The notes below the pieces were generated by a model. The model did not search any database. It was not told the DNA's origin and saw nothing but the letters and a program-made list of their open reading frames with translations. Position numbers and translations under genes: made by a program. From Gracilaria gracilis (Eukaryota > Rhodophyta > Florideophyceae > Gracilariales > Gracilariaceae), in contig JARGSG010000184.1 of assembly GCA_030374805.1 (NCBI GenBank), positions 62,001 through 126,000 on the forward strand: 64,000 nt of DNA. Direction: 5' to 3'. Positions 20,027-30,641 of the stretch are shown piece after piece (position 1 is the stretch's first letter; each line of letters opens with the position of its first letter).

Positions 20027-21469
20027 TCAGTTTGACCACACGTGAATAAGCCCGTTCTTTGTACCAGAGTATATCTCCGACCTTTCTTCATTGTAGTGCA
20101 CTGCAGAAACGTCTTCGAGTGCGCGCACGTGCTTCCGGTCCGGAATGTGCTTGCAGCTAATCTTCTCAATTAGCTTTCCGTTCTCAATCCAAGACAAGTT
20201 GATAGAGCCATGAGAACACTTTCCAGCGTCGTTCTGGCAGTATGATAAGATAATGTCCTGTTTTTGAGTAATGTAGATCAAACTGTTGCTCGAATCCGAA
20301 CGATAGAGCACGTGGTCCCCAAAGTCGGTCACAATTCGCTCGCCCCTAAAGTTCCACACGTTCACCCGTCGGTTCTCGAATGTTAGGAAGATTTCACTCT
20401 CGTGCAAGAAAATGAACGACTTTGGGGTGAGGAAACGACTGCGTTCTACTTCCGTGCGTACACCGGAGCAAACGTCAACGATTTGCAGGTTCTCGTGTAT
20501 TTGCTTGACCAAAAGCTTGTCGTGAAACTGTTCGATGAACTCGATCTTTCGGTTTCGACGCACGAGATGGTTGATCTCTTGCAGTTTGGCGCCGGTCTCA
20601 ATGTCGTGGATGCGGATGGGAACGTGCACGTCCTGTCGCTCGTGGATGAGGAGCATCAAGCCGGGTGAGATTTTGACCTCGTGGATTCGCTCATTGTGGA
20701 TGGTGTACAAGTGCTTGTATGTGTTCAAGTCCCACACCTTGTACTTTTGGTCGACGGCTGAGAAGGTGAGAATCTTGCCATTCACGTCGTCAAACTCCAC
20801 AAAGCCAGGGTAGCGCAAGCTCTCCGATTGGAAGAGCTTGAATCCAGATTTGAGGTACTTGATGCGAATATGCGCCAGCGGGGTTGAACGGCAATGCAAG
20901 GAGGAAAAGTCATCGGTCTTGAATACGGATACGGTGATGAGGCTGTCGTTGGTTTTGTTGAGGAACAAGGATCGGATAACCTCTTCATCCGACACGTTCA
21001 TGTAGCATATGCACTGGTTCAACTCACGCGAAAATACGGCGCAGACGCCGTTGTAGGTCAAGCCAAACACCAAGTCGTTGCTGCTGGCTATCTCGACGAT
21101 TTTGGAGCGGTTCCTGGACCACGCAAGGCCGGGAGTCATCTCGTCGGCATCATGAGCATCCATGGTGGCCTGCAGTTGGATGTTGCGAAAGCGTTGCATG
21201 ACAAAACTGGTATGAGCGGAGGGCATATCCTCTCCCAACTCTCTGCGAAGAAGCTTTCTGGAAACGGAAGACGACGAGGGCCTGGAGACGCTCCGGCGGT
21301 GTCGCTTTCGCAAGGAGGCCGATTGCTGAAGCGCGAGCGGGAGCACGTCGGTGGAGTCATGGCGTCGCACTGCGGCATCGGCATAGGTGCGCTTGCCGGT
21401 TGTACTGGAGGTGATCACCGACGATGAGGCGTCAGAAACATTGGCCAACGGTACAGTTTGAGGCTTCAT
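20027..21469 (-). CDS. WD40/beta-propeller-like protein of plant-algal type
   Basis: 480 residues from ATG 21469; the frame is open further upstream, but a promoter-like GATATC element near 21624 favours this start. After a basic, Ser-rich N-terminus come short propeller blades with weak WD motifs: YKVWDLNTYKHLYTI, HVPIRIHDIETGAKLQ, RRVNVWNFRGERIV and the terminal SGTKNGLIHVWSN. The segment KVWDL-IHEVKISPGLMLL-FIEQFHDKLLVKQIHENLQI resembles, from memory, a conserved transducin-like family of plants and green algae without an assigned function. A role as a protein-interaction scaffold follows from the fold only. Confidence 0.75.
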   Translation of the reverse strand: MKPQTVPLANVSDASSSVITSSTTGKRTYADAAVRRHDSTDVLPLALQQSASLRKRHRRSVSRPSSSSVSRKLLRRELGEDMPSAHTSFVMQRFRNIQLQATMDAHDADEMTPGLAWSRNRSKIVEIASSNDLVFGLTYNGVCAVFSRELNQCICYMNVSDEEVIRSLFLNKTNDSLITVSVFKTDDFSSLHCRSTPLAHIRIKYLKSGFKLFQSESLRYPGFVEFDDVNGKILTFSAVDQKYKVWDLNTYKHLYTIHNERIHEVKISPGLMLLIHERQDVHVPIRIHDIETGAKLQEINHLVRRNRKIEFIEQFHDKLLVKQIHENLQIVDVCSGVRTEVERSRFLTPKSFIFLHESEIFLTFENRRVNVWNFRGERIVTDFGDHVLYRSDSSNSLIYITQKQDIILSYCQNDAGKCSHGSINLSWIENGKLIEKISCKHIPDRKHVRALEDVSAVHYNEERSEIYSGTKNGLIHVWSN

Positions 21470-23004
21470 GATTCGCGCTCGGCCAACGACGCAGCGCGGT
21501 GGGGGCAGCGCGTGCGAGAAGCTCCGACGCGCTCGGACGAGCGCGGGGAAGCAGTAGTTGAACGCAAGCGTGCCCGCAGTTTGGACGGCGGTGGCGAGCA
21601 ACAGCAACCGACGGGCGCGTAGATATCAATCGACAGGTCGCGAGTGTCGATGTTGGCGCGGCGCTGCTGTTGAAGGCGACAAAGCGCGCGCGCGCCGCTT
21701 TTCAACGTGGCGCTTGACGGCGCGCCAAAAATTAGCCTTTTTCTAACGCGCGCCCGCACAATTGGCGGGTTACACAAACGTTTGCTTTCGAATTTTTGGA
21801 TGAGCGCGCCAAAGCGCGCGGCCGCGCCGCTTTTTGAAATCACTCGCGCCGCCGCCTCCGCCGCCTGACGACGGGCGCTTGTGCGAGGCTCCCACTCCGT
21901 GCCCGCCGTCGGGAAGTGTGCCCGCTGCGGCGCTGCTGCATGTGGGCAGAGCCGTCTTCACTCCTTTGTTCAACGCTGCCACCGCCACCGCTCGCTTGCG
22001 TGCGCATTTGCATCGTTCTACTTGCAGGACGATTGTACTTGAGATTAACTGCACCAACTGCGCCAGTTCACACTCTGGCTGTTTTCAAACTGTGCTCAGT
22101 GTTTGCAGTTAATCTCGTGCATCACGATGCACAGTTTGCGCTTAAAGCATTTCGCACACTTGAGAGCATCGTGAGACTGCGCTAGAAAGGCACGTTTCAA
22201 CAACTGCTTCCAGGGGGGTGCACCCAGTTTTTTTATAACTAATCACACCCTCACACCATAACCAGAAGGCTGCCAACTAAACTTGTACACCGTACACACT
22301 AAAGCACACTTTCTCAACAACTGTCAACTTGTAGGTAACGTTCCACAATAAACGCGCTTCAACGCCAGTGGCTGAAACTCAAGTGACGCTTTCTCCTTGC
22401 TACACCAACTATTCTTCCATCTGCATACGCCCTAGTTGCACAACTTTTCATATCATCAATCTCTTAATGTTCTACTGCCTGTAGATAGTAGCTCTTAAGC
22501 CAATGTAGAGGAACTGAAGGCTGACGGCCAAATGAACAAGCTGTCTATATGTGTAAACCTTCTTCTCACTACCAATTCATGGCACAGTGTTATGGGAGCC
22601 GAATCAACACTTGCCGATCAGGTTTCGCTACCATTGATCGCACGCTTTCTACACAAGTACTGTAGAATACGCTATGACTCGGTTCTTCCGGTTGTCACGC
22701 CAGGAGCTTAACTTTTATCCCATTTGAGATCAGCTGCTGACGTGGCATTCCAACGCCATGCACTTGTAGCCGCTGCGGCTGCCGTAGCAGCGTGAAAGTT
22801 AGCGTTTACCTTCGCACACAACCCAGGCCTTGCCCAGAGATCAACTGCTTCGCGAAAAAAATTGCCAAAAAGTAAGTTTCTGCGTAGATAGGTCGTTGGT
22901 ACGGTAAGTTACCGGTACAGTACCAACCGTACCTTTGCTTTGTCGACAATCCAACTCACGAACATATAAAACTTGTTTGCTGACAACCACTTTCAATTCG
23001 AAGC
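21470..23004. other. Intergenic region upstream of the WD40-like gene
   Basis: The left 400 bp is GC-rich and carries a TAGATATC element at 21621-21629. From about 22060 the composition becomes ordinary and no gene is seen. An inverted GTTGGTAC / GTACCAAC pair (22895-22902 and 22920-22927) lies about 80 bp upstream of the tRNA gene. Confidence 0.5.
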
Positions 23005-23075
23005 ACGCCGGTGGTATAGTGGTAGCATACGCCCCTGCCACGGGCGAGACCCGGGTTCAATTCCCGGCCGGCGTA
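23005..23075 (+). tRNA. tRNA-Gly (anticodon GCC)
   Basis: A 71-nt cloverleaf without intron. The acceptor stem ACGCCGG pairs fully with CCGGCGT, with A as discriminator base. The anticodon stem CGCCC/GGGCG encloses the loop CTGCCAC, so the anticodon is GCC (glycine). The T arm is CCGGG-TTCAATT-CCCGG. The internal A box (TGGTATAGTGGT) and B box (GGGTTCAATTC) are intact. A short T run at 23083-23086 can terminate RNA polymerase III. Confidence 0.96.
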
Positions 23076-23225
23076 CGCGATCTTTTGCCGGCCCGCCCAC
23101 CTCTCCCCACAGATCGGCGATGAAGTTTGTTCGTTCGTTCGTATTCTTGCTCAGTATTCGCATCGGAATTCTGCTCAAGACGAAAGGGAGTAATTTGGTA
23201 ACGTAGGCAGTAGATCGAGTGTTTG

Positions 23226-23323
23226 CTGACGTCCCGTGAGCAACAGTAGTAGTTCTATCTTCTTGAGGATAATAATATTATCCTCAAGAAGATAGAACAC
23301 TACTCTTGTTCACGTGTCGTCAG
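23226..23323. repeat. 98-bp near-perfect inverted repeat (foldback)
   Basis: The central 22 bp of each arm (23252-23273 and 23277-23298) are perfectly complementary around a 3-nt loop. Outward from there the arms continue with a few mismatches and one bulge to CTGACG (23226) and CGTCAG (23323). It could be a miniature foldback element or a small-RNA precursor. It lies about 150 bp downstream of the tRNA-Gly gene. Confidence 0.85.
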
Positions 23324-23715
23324 ACGTTCTACCGTTGTATGAGGGATAGCGTCAACTTTCCATCAGGCAGGGCTGCGGAAGAAACAACATAGTTGGCTTT
23401 CTATGCGAAGCTCCGATGGCAAGTAGACCGGAACAACCCCTCCGTGAACTGATGCAAGCGCTTACAAGAGACCAACAACTTCAATGTCCATCTCGGTCCA
23501 AAAAGATATGTCAAGTTTTACTGTTCATCTACAGCGTTCACCATTATGCTTGTAATCGGATCCAAGGCGTCCGTTTTCTTCGAGAGCTGAGCACCGAAGA
23601 TCACCCCGTAGGAGTGTGCATCATTTAACGGACAAGAGACGCAAATACAAAAAGACGTCTTAAGTCTACGATTAGAGGACAGTCTTTAGTTCCGCCCTGC
23701 CTCTCGAACCAAATA

Positions 23716-25788
23716 CTAGGTCGAAATCGTTTTGATATCTTCTCCTTTTGTTAGCGAAATCTGTGCGATAATAGCATCCGCGAGCAACACCGCAGCTGCT
23801 TGTTCTGCGGCAATGCGTGCCTTTGCATCACCTAGCCAGTCAGACATCAATTCTCCCGGGAGACCAACGAGTGAGTCGAGAGTAGCAACAGCTCCGCCCA
23901 AATTCCCTTCATCTAACAAGTTTTTCGCTAATCGGATGCGATCTTCGTTCGTTTTCGGTGGCTCTTCGGACGCCAAGCGAATATCGACTGGAACCTTTAG
24001 CCGGGAAAAGATGGAGCCTAATAAATGTCCCCAAATAGTCCCTTGCTTGCTTTCTGGAACAAGGGCTGCGCTCAGTCCGCGCCTTGACGCTCGCTTGAAT
24101 TCATGCTTCAAATTGTCAACAGAAGATACTCCCTTCGACGCTGCGGACAAGGGCACGCTTTCTGACACCAGCTCTCCAAGTTCGCTTCCACTGGCATCCT
24201 TGAGAAGCGCACCAAACGGCTGACTAGATGCAATACGCTCTTGCAGCATGAACGCAGAACTAGCGCGTCGCGCAGCTTCCTTAGCTCTTTCAGTCTGTTC
24301 AACAAGCGCATTGAACCTGTCCGACATAGCGGAAACGTTCGCTTCCGCCGCAAGTAGAGCCAATTCTCTGGTCTCTGTCTCAGTACGCCGCACTTCCGCA
24401 TATTCTGTTGCCAACGTTTCCCGAAGTTCGACTTCCTTTTCTGCCAGCATCTTACTCAGCTCCTGATCTCTCTTCTGGTCTGCCTCCTCTTTTATCTTCC
24501 TAGTCCTGTCAGTTAGAATCCGTTCAGCCTGTGTCATTGCTTCTTCTCGAACTTTCGCCAACTCTTCGGAATGCTTCTTTGCCATGACAGATACTTCTTT
24601 TGCGGCAATCTTCTTGTCTTCAACCAGTTGCGAACGAACAGCTTCTTGAAGTCGGACGGCTTCCCATTTTAGCTGGCTCCGAATTTCCGATCGAAGTGCC
24701 TCTACTTCATCTATATGCTGCTCGCTAATCATGGAATGTTCCTCTGGACTAGTTTTGGTGGTCAGTGCCTTGGTCGATCCAGCAATAGGAAGCTCGGGAG
24801 TTGAAGGAATAGAGTCAAAGATACTGATGCTCGGCGCGGATCCCAGATTCGGCTTCATATATTCCGAGTCATCAACCAAATCTGGGCTATTGACTTTCGC
24901 GGCTTCGAAGTCGCCCTTGCCTAGCAGCCTTGCCAATTTGCCCTTTGCACTCCGTACTGGTGCATCCTTTTGCATACCACTGCTCGCCTTCTCGTCGCCC
25001 ATTGATGAGTCTTCGCTTTCGATTGCGGGAAAACCGAGAGCTTGTGGGACTGAAGTCGGTTCCTTCTTCACGGGTTCGACTTTCGGCGATTCAATAGCCG
25101 GCTGAGATATTTTGGTCTTCCCCTCAGTGATGGACGGCTTTGCCTCCTCTGCGGTACTCTCCGAGGCTTGAGGCTCTGGAGCTTTGGTGTCGCCGAAGAT
25201 GTCCGCAGGCGTTTCGCTCTCTGCGGTTGAATGCTGATCCGTTTTGCGCTTTAGATCACTTTGGGGTTCTTTCTCTGACGATCTAGGTTCAGGCAGTTCA
25301 GGGCTTATTGACTCATATGTCGGGGGATGGGCGGAGATGTCACTGGATCTTTTCTTCTCTTCGCTAACTTTTGTTGCAGTTTCCTTCGGAATTGGCTGAA
25401 TGCGAAGCGACGGAAGAGCTAGTGATTTCGGAAGAAGATCAAAGAGCTGCGAGAACAGCTTTGCGGACGGAGGGAACGCTTTTTCAACTGACGCTCGAAA
25501 TTCTGCTCAACAAGATGACCCGTCAGTATCAACAAAACTGGTATAAAGCGCAATCGGAAACGGACTCTACACGGTATGATCAGCATCAAACGCACCTTCT
25601 TCGGAATAAACTTTGTGCATAAAGTATCCCGTAGTAAGTCCGACCAGTAGAGGGGGCGTCAATCGTCGCACAAAGCTCGGTCGAGGGGCTGGCGTCGGTG
25701 CGGATGGTGGTGGCGGTGCACTCGATTTCGGTGCTGGCGGGGATGTGGATAGGGTCCGCCTGTTGGTTGATAGGGATGATCGAAACAT
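23716..25788 (-). CDS. MIC60: MICOS complex subunit Mic60 (mitofilin), 2 exons
   Basis: Exon 1 (25788-25596) encodes a mitochondrial presequence rich in Arg and Ser plus a single membrane span (LTPPLLVGLTTGYFMHK). A 93-bp intron (25595-25503, GTGCGT...GCAG) joins in phase to exon 2 (25502-23716), giving 659 residues, normal for mitofilin. Exon 2 holds a Pro/Glu/Ser-rich acidic linker, a long coiled coil (IRSQLKWEAVRLQEAVRSQL and onward) and the C-terminal mitofilin domain (RIRLAKNLLDEGNLGGAV, then LMSDWLGDAKARI). Mic60 anchors cristae junctions in the inner mitochondrial membrane. The exon 1 join is inferred from phase and from the presequence-span-coiled coil order of the family. Confidence 0.88.
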
Positions 25789-26329
25789 TTCTCAGCCGGG
25801 AAGGAAGATCGTCTATGTGGGGGTCGGAATCCGACCGTCGGATCGCGGTGCGATGAGAACCGGGCTATCTTCACCACAAAGCAGACCGCGATGGTCGAAT
25901 TTCATCTCTGTTTTGGCTTCAAAAATATCCATAAAATTAACATTGATGTATCCACTGTGAAATTTGCATATACAGGTATCGCCACCCGTAAATACATAGG
26001 TAGGATATATCTGTTAGCCCGAGACCCCGCCTATGAAACGAGGTATGAGGTGAAGGTGGCGTAGTTCGTGTAGTTGGTTTCTTCGTCCCCTTCCTCTTTG
26101 AGTGGGGCGCTACTCTTTATTTCGAAGTAGCGGGAGTGGTTGGTTTCCTTTGAGAGAAACGTTGGGTAAGCGAGTATGCGTCCGCCGGCAAAGTGGGGAG
26201 AAAGCTCTTTCTTGGCTAAACCTATTTATCTAGCTAGTACTCTTCATAGTCAAAAACAGAGTATGCCACACGCTCCTTCCCTTCCGTTAGACGTGGAAGG
26301 AATTCTCTACTGTTTATACATCATCTATT
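25789..26329. other. Intergenic region between MAPK and MIC60
   Basis: Holds the MIC60 promoter and MAPK 3' UTR. No gene or clear motif was recognised in these 540 bp. Confidence 0.5.
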
Positions 26330-27737
26330 CTAGTTTGGTATCAGGTCTGGATTGTTCTTGAAGATCTCTGCATCGGGTCGAAAGTGATAAATTTCCCCAA
26401 CCATCATTCGTCTTAAATCGTCTTTCGAAAGAGCCTTTCCGCTTTCAACCCGCGGTTCTATCTCGCTCATGTCAATTTGGTCGGTTGCACAAACCTCAAA
26501 CTCTACATCATGAAACTCTTTCACATATGGGTGTTCTAACGCTTCTTCCGCTGTCAACCGCTTGCTGGGGTTGAACTTGAGAAGCTTTTCCATTAGATCA
26601 ATTGCATCTGGGTTTGCGTTGGGAAACATGACAGAGAAATCCACGCTGCTTGATTCTGGAAGCTTGCTCAAGAATTTTCGGGCCCTCGATGATGTCACGT
26701 GTTTGATATCCTCTTCGGATGGTTTCCCCAGGATTTCGCAGATTATCTCAACCTGATGTTTAAAGTCCCTTCCAGGAAACAGCACCTTGCGACCCAGCAG
26801 ATCTCCAATAATGCACCCCACCGCCCACAGATCAACTGCATTTGTGTACTCGTTTGTCAGAACTAGCTCTGGAGCTCGATACCAACGAGTCACAACGTAT
26901 TCCGTCATCCCCTGTTGACCTTCGTCAGTGTCCTCCACGTAGCGCGCAAGGCCAAAGTCACAAATGGAAAGGTCGCATGATTCTTGAATAAGAATGTTGG
27001 CTGGTTTCAAATCGCGGTGCATGACTGAAGCACTGTAATCGTGAACGTGAAGATAGTATGATGCAATGTGTCAATGACAAAGTTAGAAACTGCTGTGAGA
27101 TAAGAAGAAGTTGGCGATGGTGAAGTGCTACAGATATGCTTACCTGTGCAGATATTTCAGAGCACACAGCATCTGATACACAAAGTATTGGTTGTGTTCA
27201 TCCGAAAGCTCAACTTTTGATTCAAGAACTTTGGCCAGGTCTTTGTCATAAAGAGGACTAGCCATATAAACCTCGTTAAAACTTTCGAGCGTCGCCGGAG
27301 CCTGTAGGTCATATAGTTTCAAAAGCTTTGTAAGAAGACCCGTCGATAGATGTTCAAAGATGTAATTCATTTGTGTGTCAGATTAAGTGTCATACTACTT
27401 TCATTCCATGATGAGCATGTATTGCAATACGTACGTTGTCATGCTCCAAAGCACGCATCAGACGGATTTCGCGGAGAATTCGCTTTGCATCAGTCAAGTT
27501 ATCGAATACGCCGGATACTTTTTTCATAGCCACTCTCTGGTCCGTTTCTGTGTCAATTGCGGCAGTAACGATTCCATAGGCTCCGATACCCACAGCTCTA
27601 AGAACTTGGTACTTTTCGTCAACGATGAATGATGTGCCCTGAATCTCGTAACATCTTGTTCCTGGGGTAGGGGACACAACTTCGTGAACAGCGTTCGCTG
27701 TTGTGCTGCGTTGTTGACCAGTTGTAGCCTCCGCCAT
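26330..27737 (-). CDS. Mitogen-activated protein kinase, TEY type (3 exons)
   Basis: Exons 27737-27435, 27325-27144 and 27032-26330 join in phase (introns of 109 and 111 bp) to give 395 residues. All kinase signatures are present: the Gly loop GIGAYGIV (about 50-57), Lys72 in AMKK, catalytic HRDLKPAN with Asp169, DFG at 187-189 and the activation loop MTEYVVTRWYRAPE with the dual phosphorylation site Thr205-Glu-Tyr207. CMGC features follow (DLWAVGCIIGDLL, MEKLLKFNPSKRLTAEEALEHPY). The TEY motif puts it in the ERK-like MAPK group, downstream of a MAP2K; the input signal is unknown. Joining HDN to LLKLYDL matches family spacing exactly. The C-terminal extension of about 60 residues is typical. 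Confidence 0.93.
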
Positions 27738-28650
27738 GAAGGAAGAAAATAATGTACAGCTTGAACTAAACAAACAGTTGCAAGTCCAAGGCAGAAAGGT
27801 GGCTGCGGTGCTGAGACACAAAATATAGACAATCCGTTGTTTCTATACTGAACAAAACCTCTGAAGGTTGGAGAAGGAAAGAAAGATAGCACAACTCTTT
27901 TGAAGGGAACAAAGTAAGATAAATTGACCAAGCGCTTGGCACACGACGAAATACCTTTGGGTAACTATGCTCAAGATGCTTTTCGTGTCTGTTCCATTCG
28001 ACTGCTATCCACATTACCGTACACACCAAAAACGCAATCAGATACCACAAGCATATCATTGCTACTACTTTTTAACAAACACGGCGTTTCTCGAATCGAC
28101 ACGAAATTGTAGACTCGGTATGGTGGAAAGATAAGCCACACTTGGACATGCACAAGCATCGGCCTTCAAATCTATTAGATTGCGTGCTAAGCTGACGAAA
28201 TCGCAAGGAGACTTTTTTTCCCAACGCGCCTGTTTTTGGCAAACTTGCGGCTGCTCGTTTTACCAAGAGTAGTCATCTGAGTTAGAAGATGTTTGTCACT
28301 TTGTGTGGTCAACTGTAGCAAATCACGTCACACTAGCTAGATGGTTACTGTCTATCTGGAAATGCTAACCGCACTAAGATGCTGACCGCTCATTCGCATA
28401 CGACAAGCAGAAAAGGCAGAATGAGAATTGGCATGCAAACATGTTGAGTTAGTGAATTTTTCATTAGGGTGTGTTACCAACGATACCTCCACTCTAGGTG
28501 CAAGAAGGAAAAAAAAAACACTCGTGTGTGACTGCAATAGTGCCAACAAGATGCAAGTGTTGAACCATACCAAACAGCAGTACAGCACACGTCGAAGCAA
28601 CAGTTATAAGAAGAAAGAGATATAGATTGCCAGAACTAGGAAAAGTTGTG
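27738..28650. other. Intergenic region upstream of MAPK
   Basis: A CTATATTTT element at about 27821-27829 lies 85-90 bp upstream of the MAPK ATG on the minus strand and may be its TATA box. The remaining 800 bp show no gene, repeat or RNA that could be recognised. Confidence 0.5.
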
Positions 28651-30063
28651 TTATGAGTTAGCGACAGATGTGTCGTTGACAGATATGTCGTTGATGGTCC
28701 AATCGTACTCTGCAAACTGGATTTTGAAAGGACGAGCATGTTCCTTCTTATCGCGAAGCAGTGCATCGATATTCTGTCGCTTCTCCGAGTCCAGATAGGG
28801 TAATGTCCACTCCACAACCTCGTCCAGATCTGCGTTGGAGCTAAAATCTCGCTTGTACCATTGGAAGAGCTTTGGCAAAGTGACAGTTCGCTGCTGATGG
28901 TCGACTTGAACGTCCTGCAAGTAGCTGGTAGTAGCGATTTGCAGAGTGGAGTCGAGGGTACTGGCGGTGTAGAAGCGAACGGCTGGGCAGCTTCTGGCGC
29001 CGCAGTTGAGTGCAAAATGGATACGCGGGTCGATGTGCGGCAAGACGCACTGCAGTCGGGCGTCGTTGTCCGAGAAGGTGGGCTGGGCAAACGGGCCACA
29101 ACCCGGGCGATTACTGCGAAGAATGCCGTGCTCAATCATGTTCAACGAATAGAGGCGGCCGCCAATATTGTAGGCGGCGACGTTGAAAAGCGAGATGCGT
29201 TCATACTTTGAGCGAGGGCGCGACATGACTGCGACAGCATGAATCATGAGACTGTTGTACACATTGAGGAAGAAGGCCTTGCGGTCGACGTCGGCCAGCA
29301 GCGCGGGGTTAAAGTAGCGCAGCTTGCAGGCGGAAACCAAGTAGTGATGAAAGTCGCGCGAGTTTTGCAACGACGCGTAGTGCACCTCGTTGGTGCGCAC
29401 GTCAATAGCGCGGCCGTACAACTTGATGATGCGCTCGCTCAACTCCTCCGCCGTGCGCAACATGAGCTGCGGCCCAATGCCGCGCGCGTTCCACATGGAG
29501 TCGGCGCACGAGCAGTGCAGCGCGTCGGCGCACCGCGGCTGCGAGCGAATGAGCTCCGGGCAACGGCGCTCCGCGGCGGCGTCAGCGTCGGCGTCGGCGT
29601 CAGCGGCGGCGCGCGACGGCACGACCTGGTCGGCGGGCTGCGACGGCTGTGGCGGCGGCGGCGCGGCGCGCGCGCGCTTGCGCACGGGCGCGTGGTCGGG
29701 CGACGGCGGCGCGCGGCGCTTGCGCGAGCGCGTGCGCGGCGGCGGCGGCGGCGGCGGCGACGAGCGCGGCGAGCGCGGCGTGGCGCGCTGCAGCAGCGCG
29801 GCGGACAGGAAGCACGGCGAGTTGAGCACGCGCGGACGCGTGCCGAATAGCGTGGCCACTGCGTGGCGGTAGCGCGTGCGCATGGCGGCCATGAGCGCGG
29901 ACGGCGCCGACTCGGGCGGCGGCGGCAGCGGCGGCGACGGCGGCAGCCGCTGGTCGCGCGACGAGAACGACTGCGCGGCGGGCGGCTGCTGCGGCGGCGG
30001 CGGCTGCTGCGGCGTGCCGTGAGTCATGACGGAGCGCGCGCGCCGGGGGTGCAGCACGAGCAT
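28651..30063 (-). CDS. DUF547-domain protein with long disordered N-terminus
   Basis: 470 residues from ATG 30063; a second ATG at 30027 is equally possible, and the frame is open further upstream without a good start. The C-terminal 220 residues are a DUF547 domain: ACKLRYFNPALLADVDRKAFFLNVYNSLMIHA, YNIGGRLYSLNMIEHGILRS, DPRIHFALNCGARSCPA and TLPKLFQWYKRDF. DUF547 occurs widely in plants, algae and bacteria and has no settled biochemical role. The N-terminal half is Pro/Arg/Ala-rich with simple repeats (a run of Ala-Asp pairs, Pro runs) and a basic stretch (RSRKRRAPP) that could be a nuclear signal. The plant proteins often carry an N-terminal coiled coil, which is missing here. Confidence 0.82.
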   Translation of the reverse strand: MLVLHPRRARSVMTHGTPQQPPPPQQPPAAQSFSSRDQRLPPSPPLPPPPESAPSALMAAMRTRYRHAVATLFGTRPRVLNSPCFLSAALLQRATPRSPRSSPPPPPPPRTRSRKRRAPPSPDHAPVRKRARAAPPPPQPSQPADQVVPSRAAADADADADAAAERRCPELIRSQPRCADALHCSCADSMWNARGIGPQLMLRTAEELSERIIKLYGRAIDVRTNEVHYASLQNSRDFHHYLVSACKLRYFNPALLADVDRKAFFLNVYNSLMIHAVAVMSRPRSKYERISLFNVAAYNIGGRLYSLNMIEHGILRSNRPGCGPFAQPTFSDNDARLQCVLPHIDPRIHFALNCGARSCPAVRFYTASTLDSTLQIATTSYLQDVQVDHQQRTVTLPKLFQWYKRDFSSNADLDEVVEWTLPYLDSEKRQNIDALLRDKKEHARPFKIQFAEYDWTINDISVNDTSVANS

Positions 30064-30641
30064 ACGACGTGCGGGAGGGAAGAAGGAGTGCAGCGTGGAC
30101 GAAGACGAAGAAGAAGAAGGCGCAATGCGCGCGCTTATGTGCACGGCGGGCAGCTGGGCGCTGGCGCGAAGCGTCGCGTCGCGACGCGCAGCAAATAGCG
30201 CGCTCGCGCACGGCCACCGTCCATTCGGCGGCCAGGCGCCGGGCGCGGGGCGCATGCGGTGCGCGCCACGCGCGCGCGACGCGCCATCCGCCGCCGCGGA
30301 CGGCGTGCAGATATTTGTGCGCGCCGCGAAGCGCTGCGCTCCCGCCGCGCAGGCGCGCGAAGCGGCGCGCTCCCCCCCCCCCCCCCCCCCCACGCGTGCA
30401 CGTGTGCACCTTTCGTGTGCGCCTTTCGTGTGCGCCTTTCGTGTGCGCGCGCTGCTGGCGCTGCCACCGCGCCGCGCCGTGTTTCGTTCCACTGCCGCGC
30501 GTTGCACTTCGCCTTGCTTGCGCTTCGCTCCTGCGCTAGCGCTTGCGCTTCGCGCTGCGCCTTTCTATATGTAATCCATCGCCCGCGCGCGTTGCGGCGC
30601 GCTTTCTTCGCATCAGCCAAACGTCTACACCCCGTGCCGCA
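30064..30641. promoter_or_regulatory. GC-rich divergent promoter between DUF547 and GATase genes
   Basis: The 580-bp gap separates two divergent genes. It holds a run of 20 C (30372-30391) and a 13-bp unit CTTTCGTGTGCGC in three tandem copies (about 30410-30448). A TATA-like TCTATATGTA at 30564-30573 lies about 70 bp before the plus-strand ATG. On the minus strand an AAATATCTG block near 30307-30317 or CTATTTG near 30190 may serve DUF547. Confidence 0.5.

Noticed and set aside
27326-27434. Suspected missing residues at the first MAPK splice junction
   Set aside because: Alignment with ERK-type kinases shows HDN followed directly by LLKLYDL has the right spacing.
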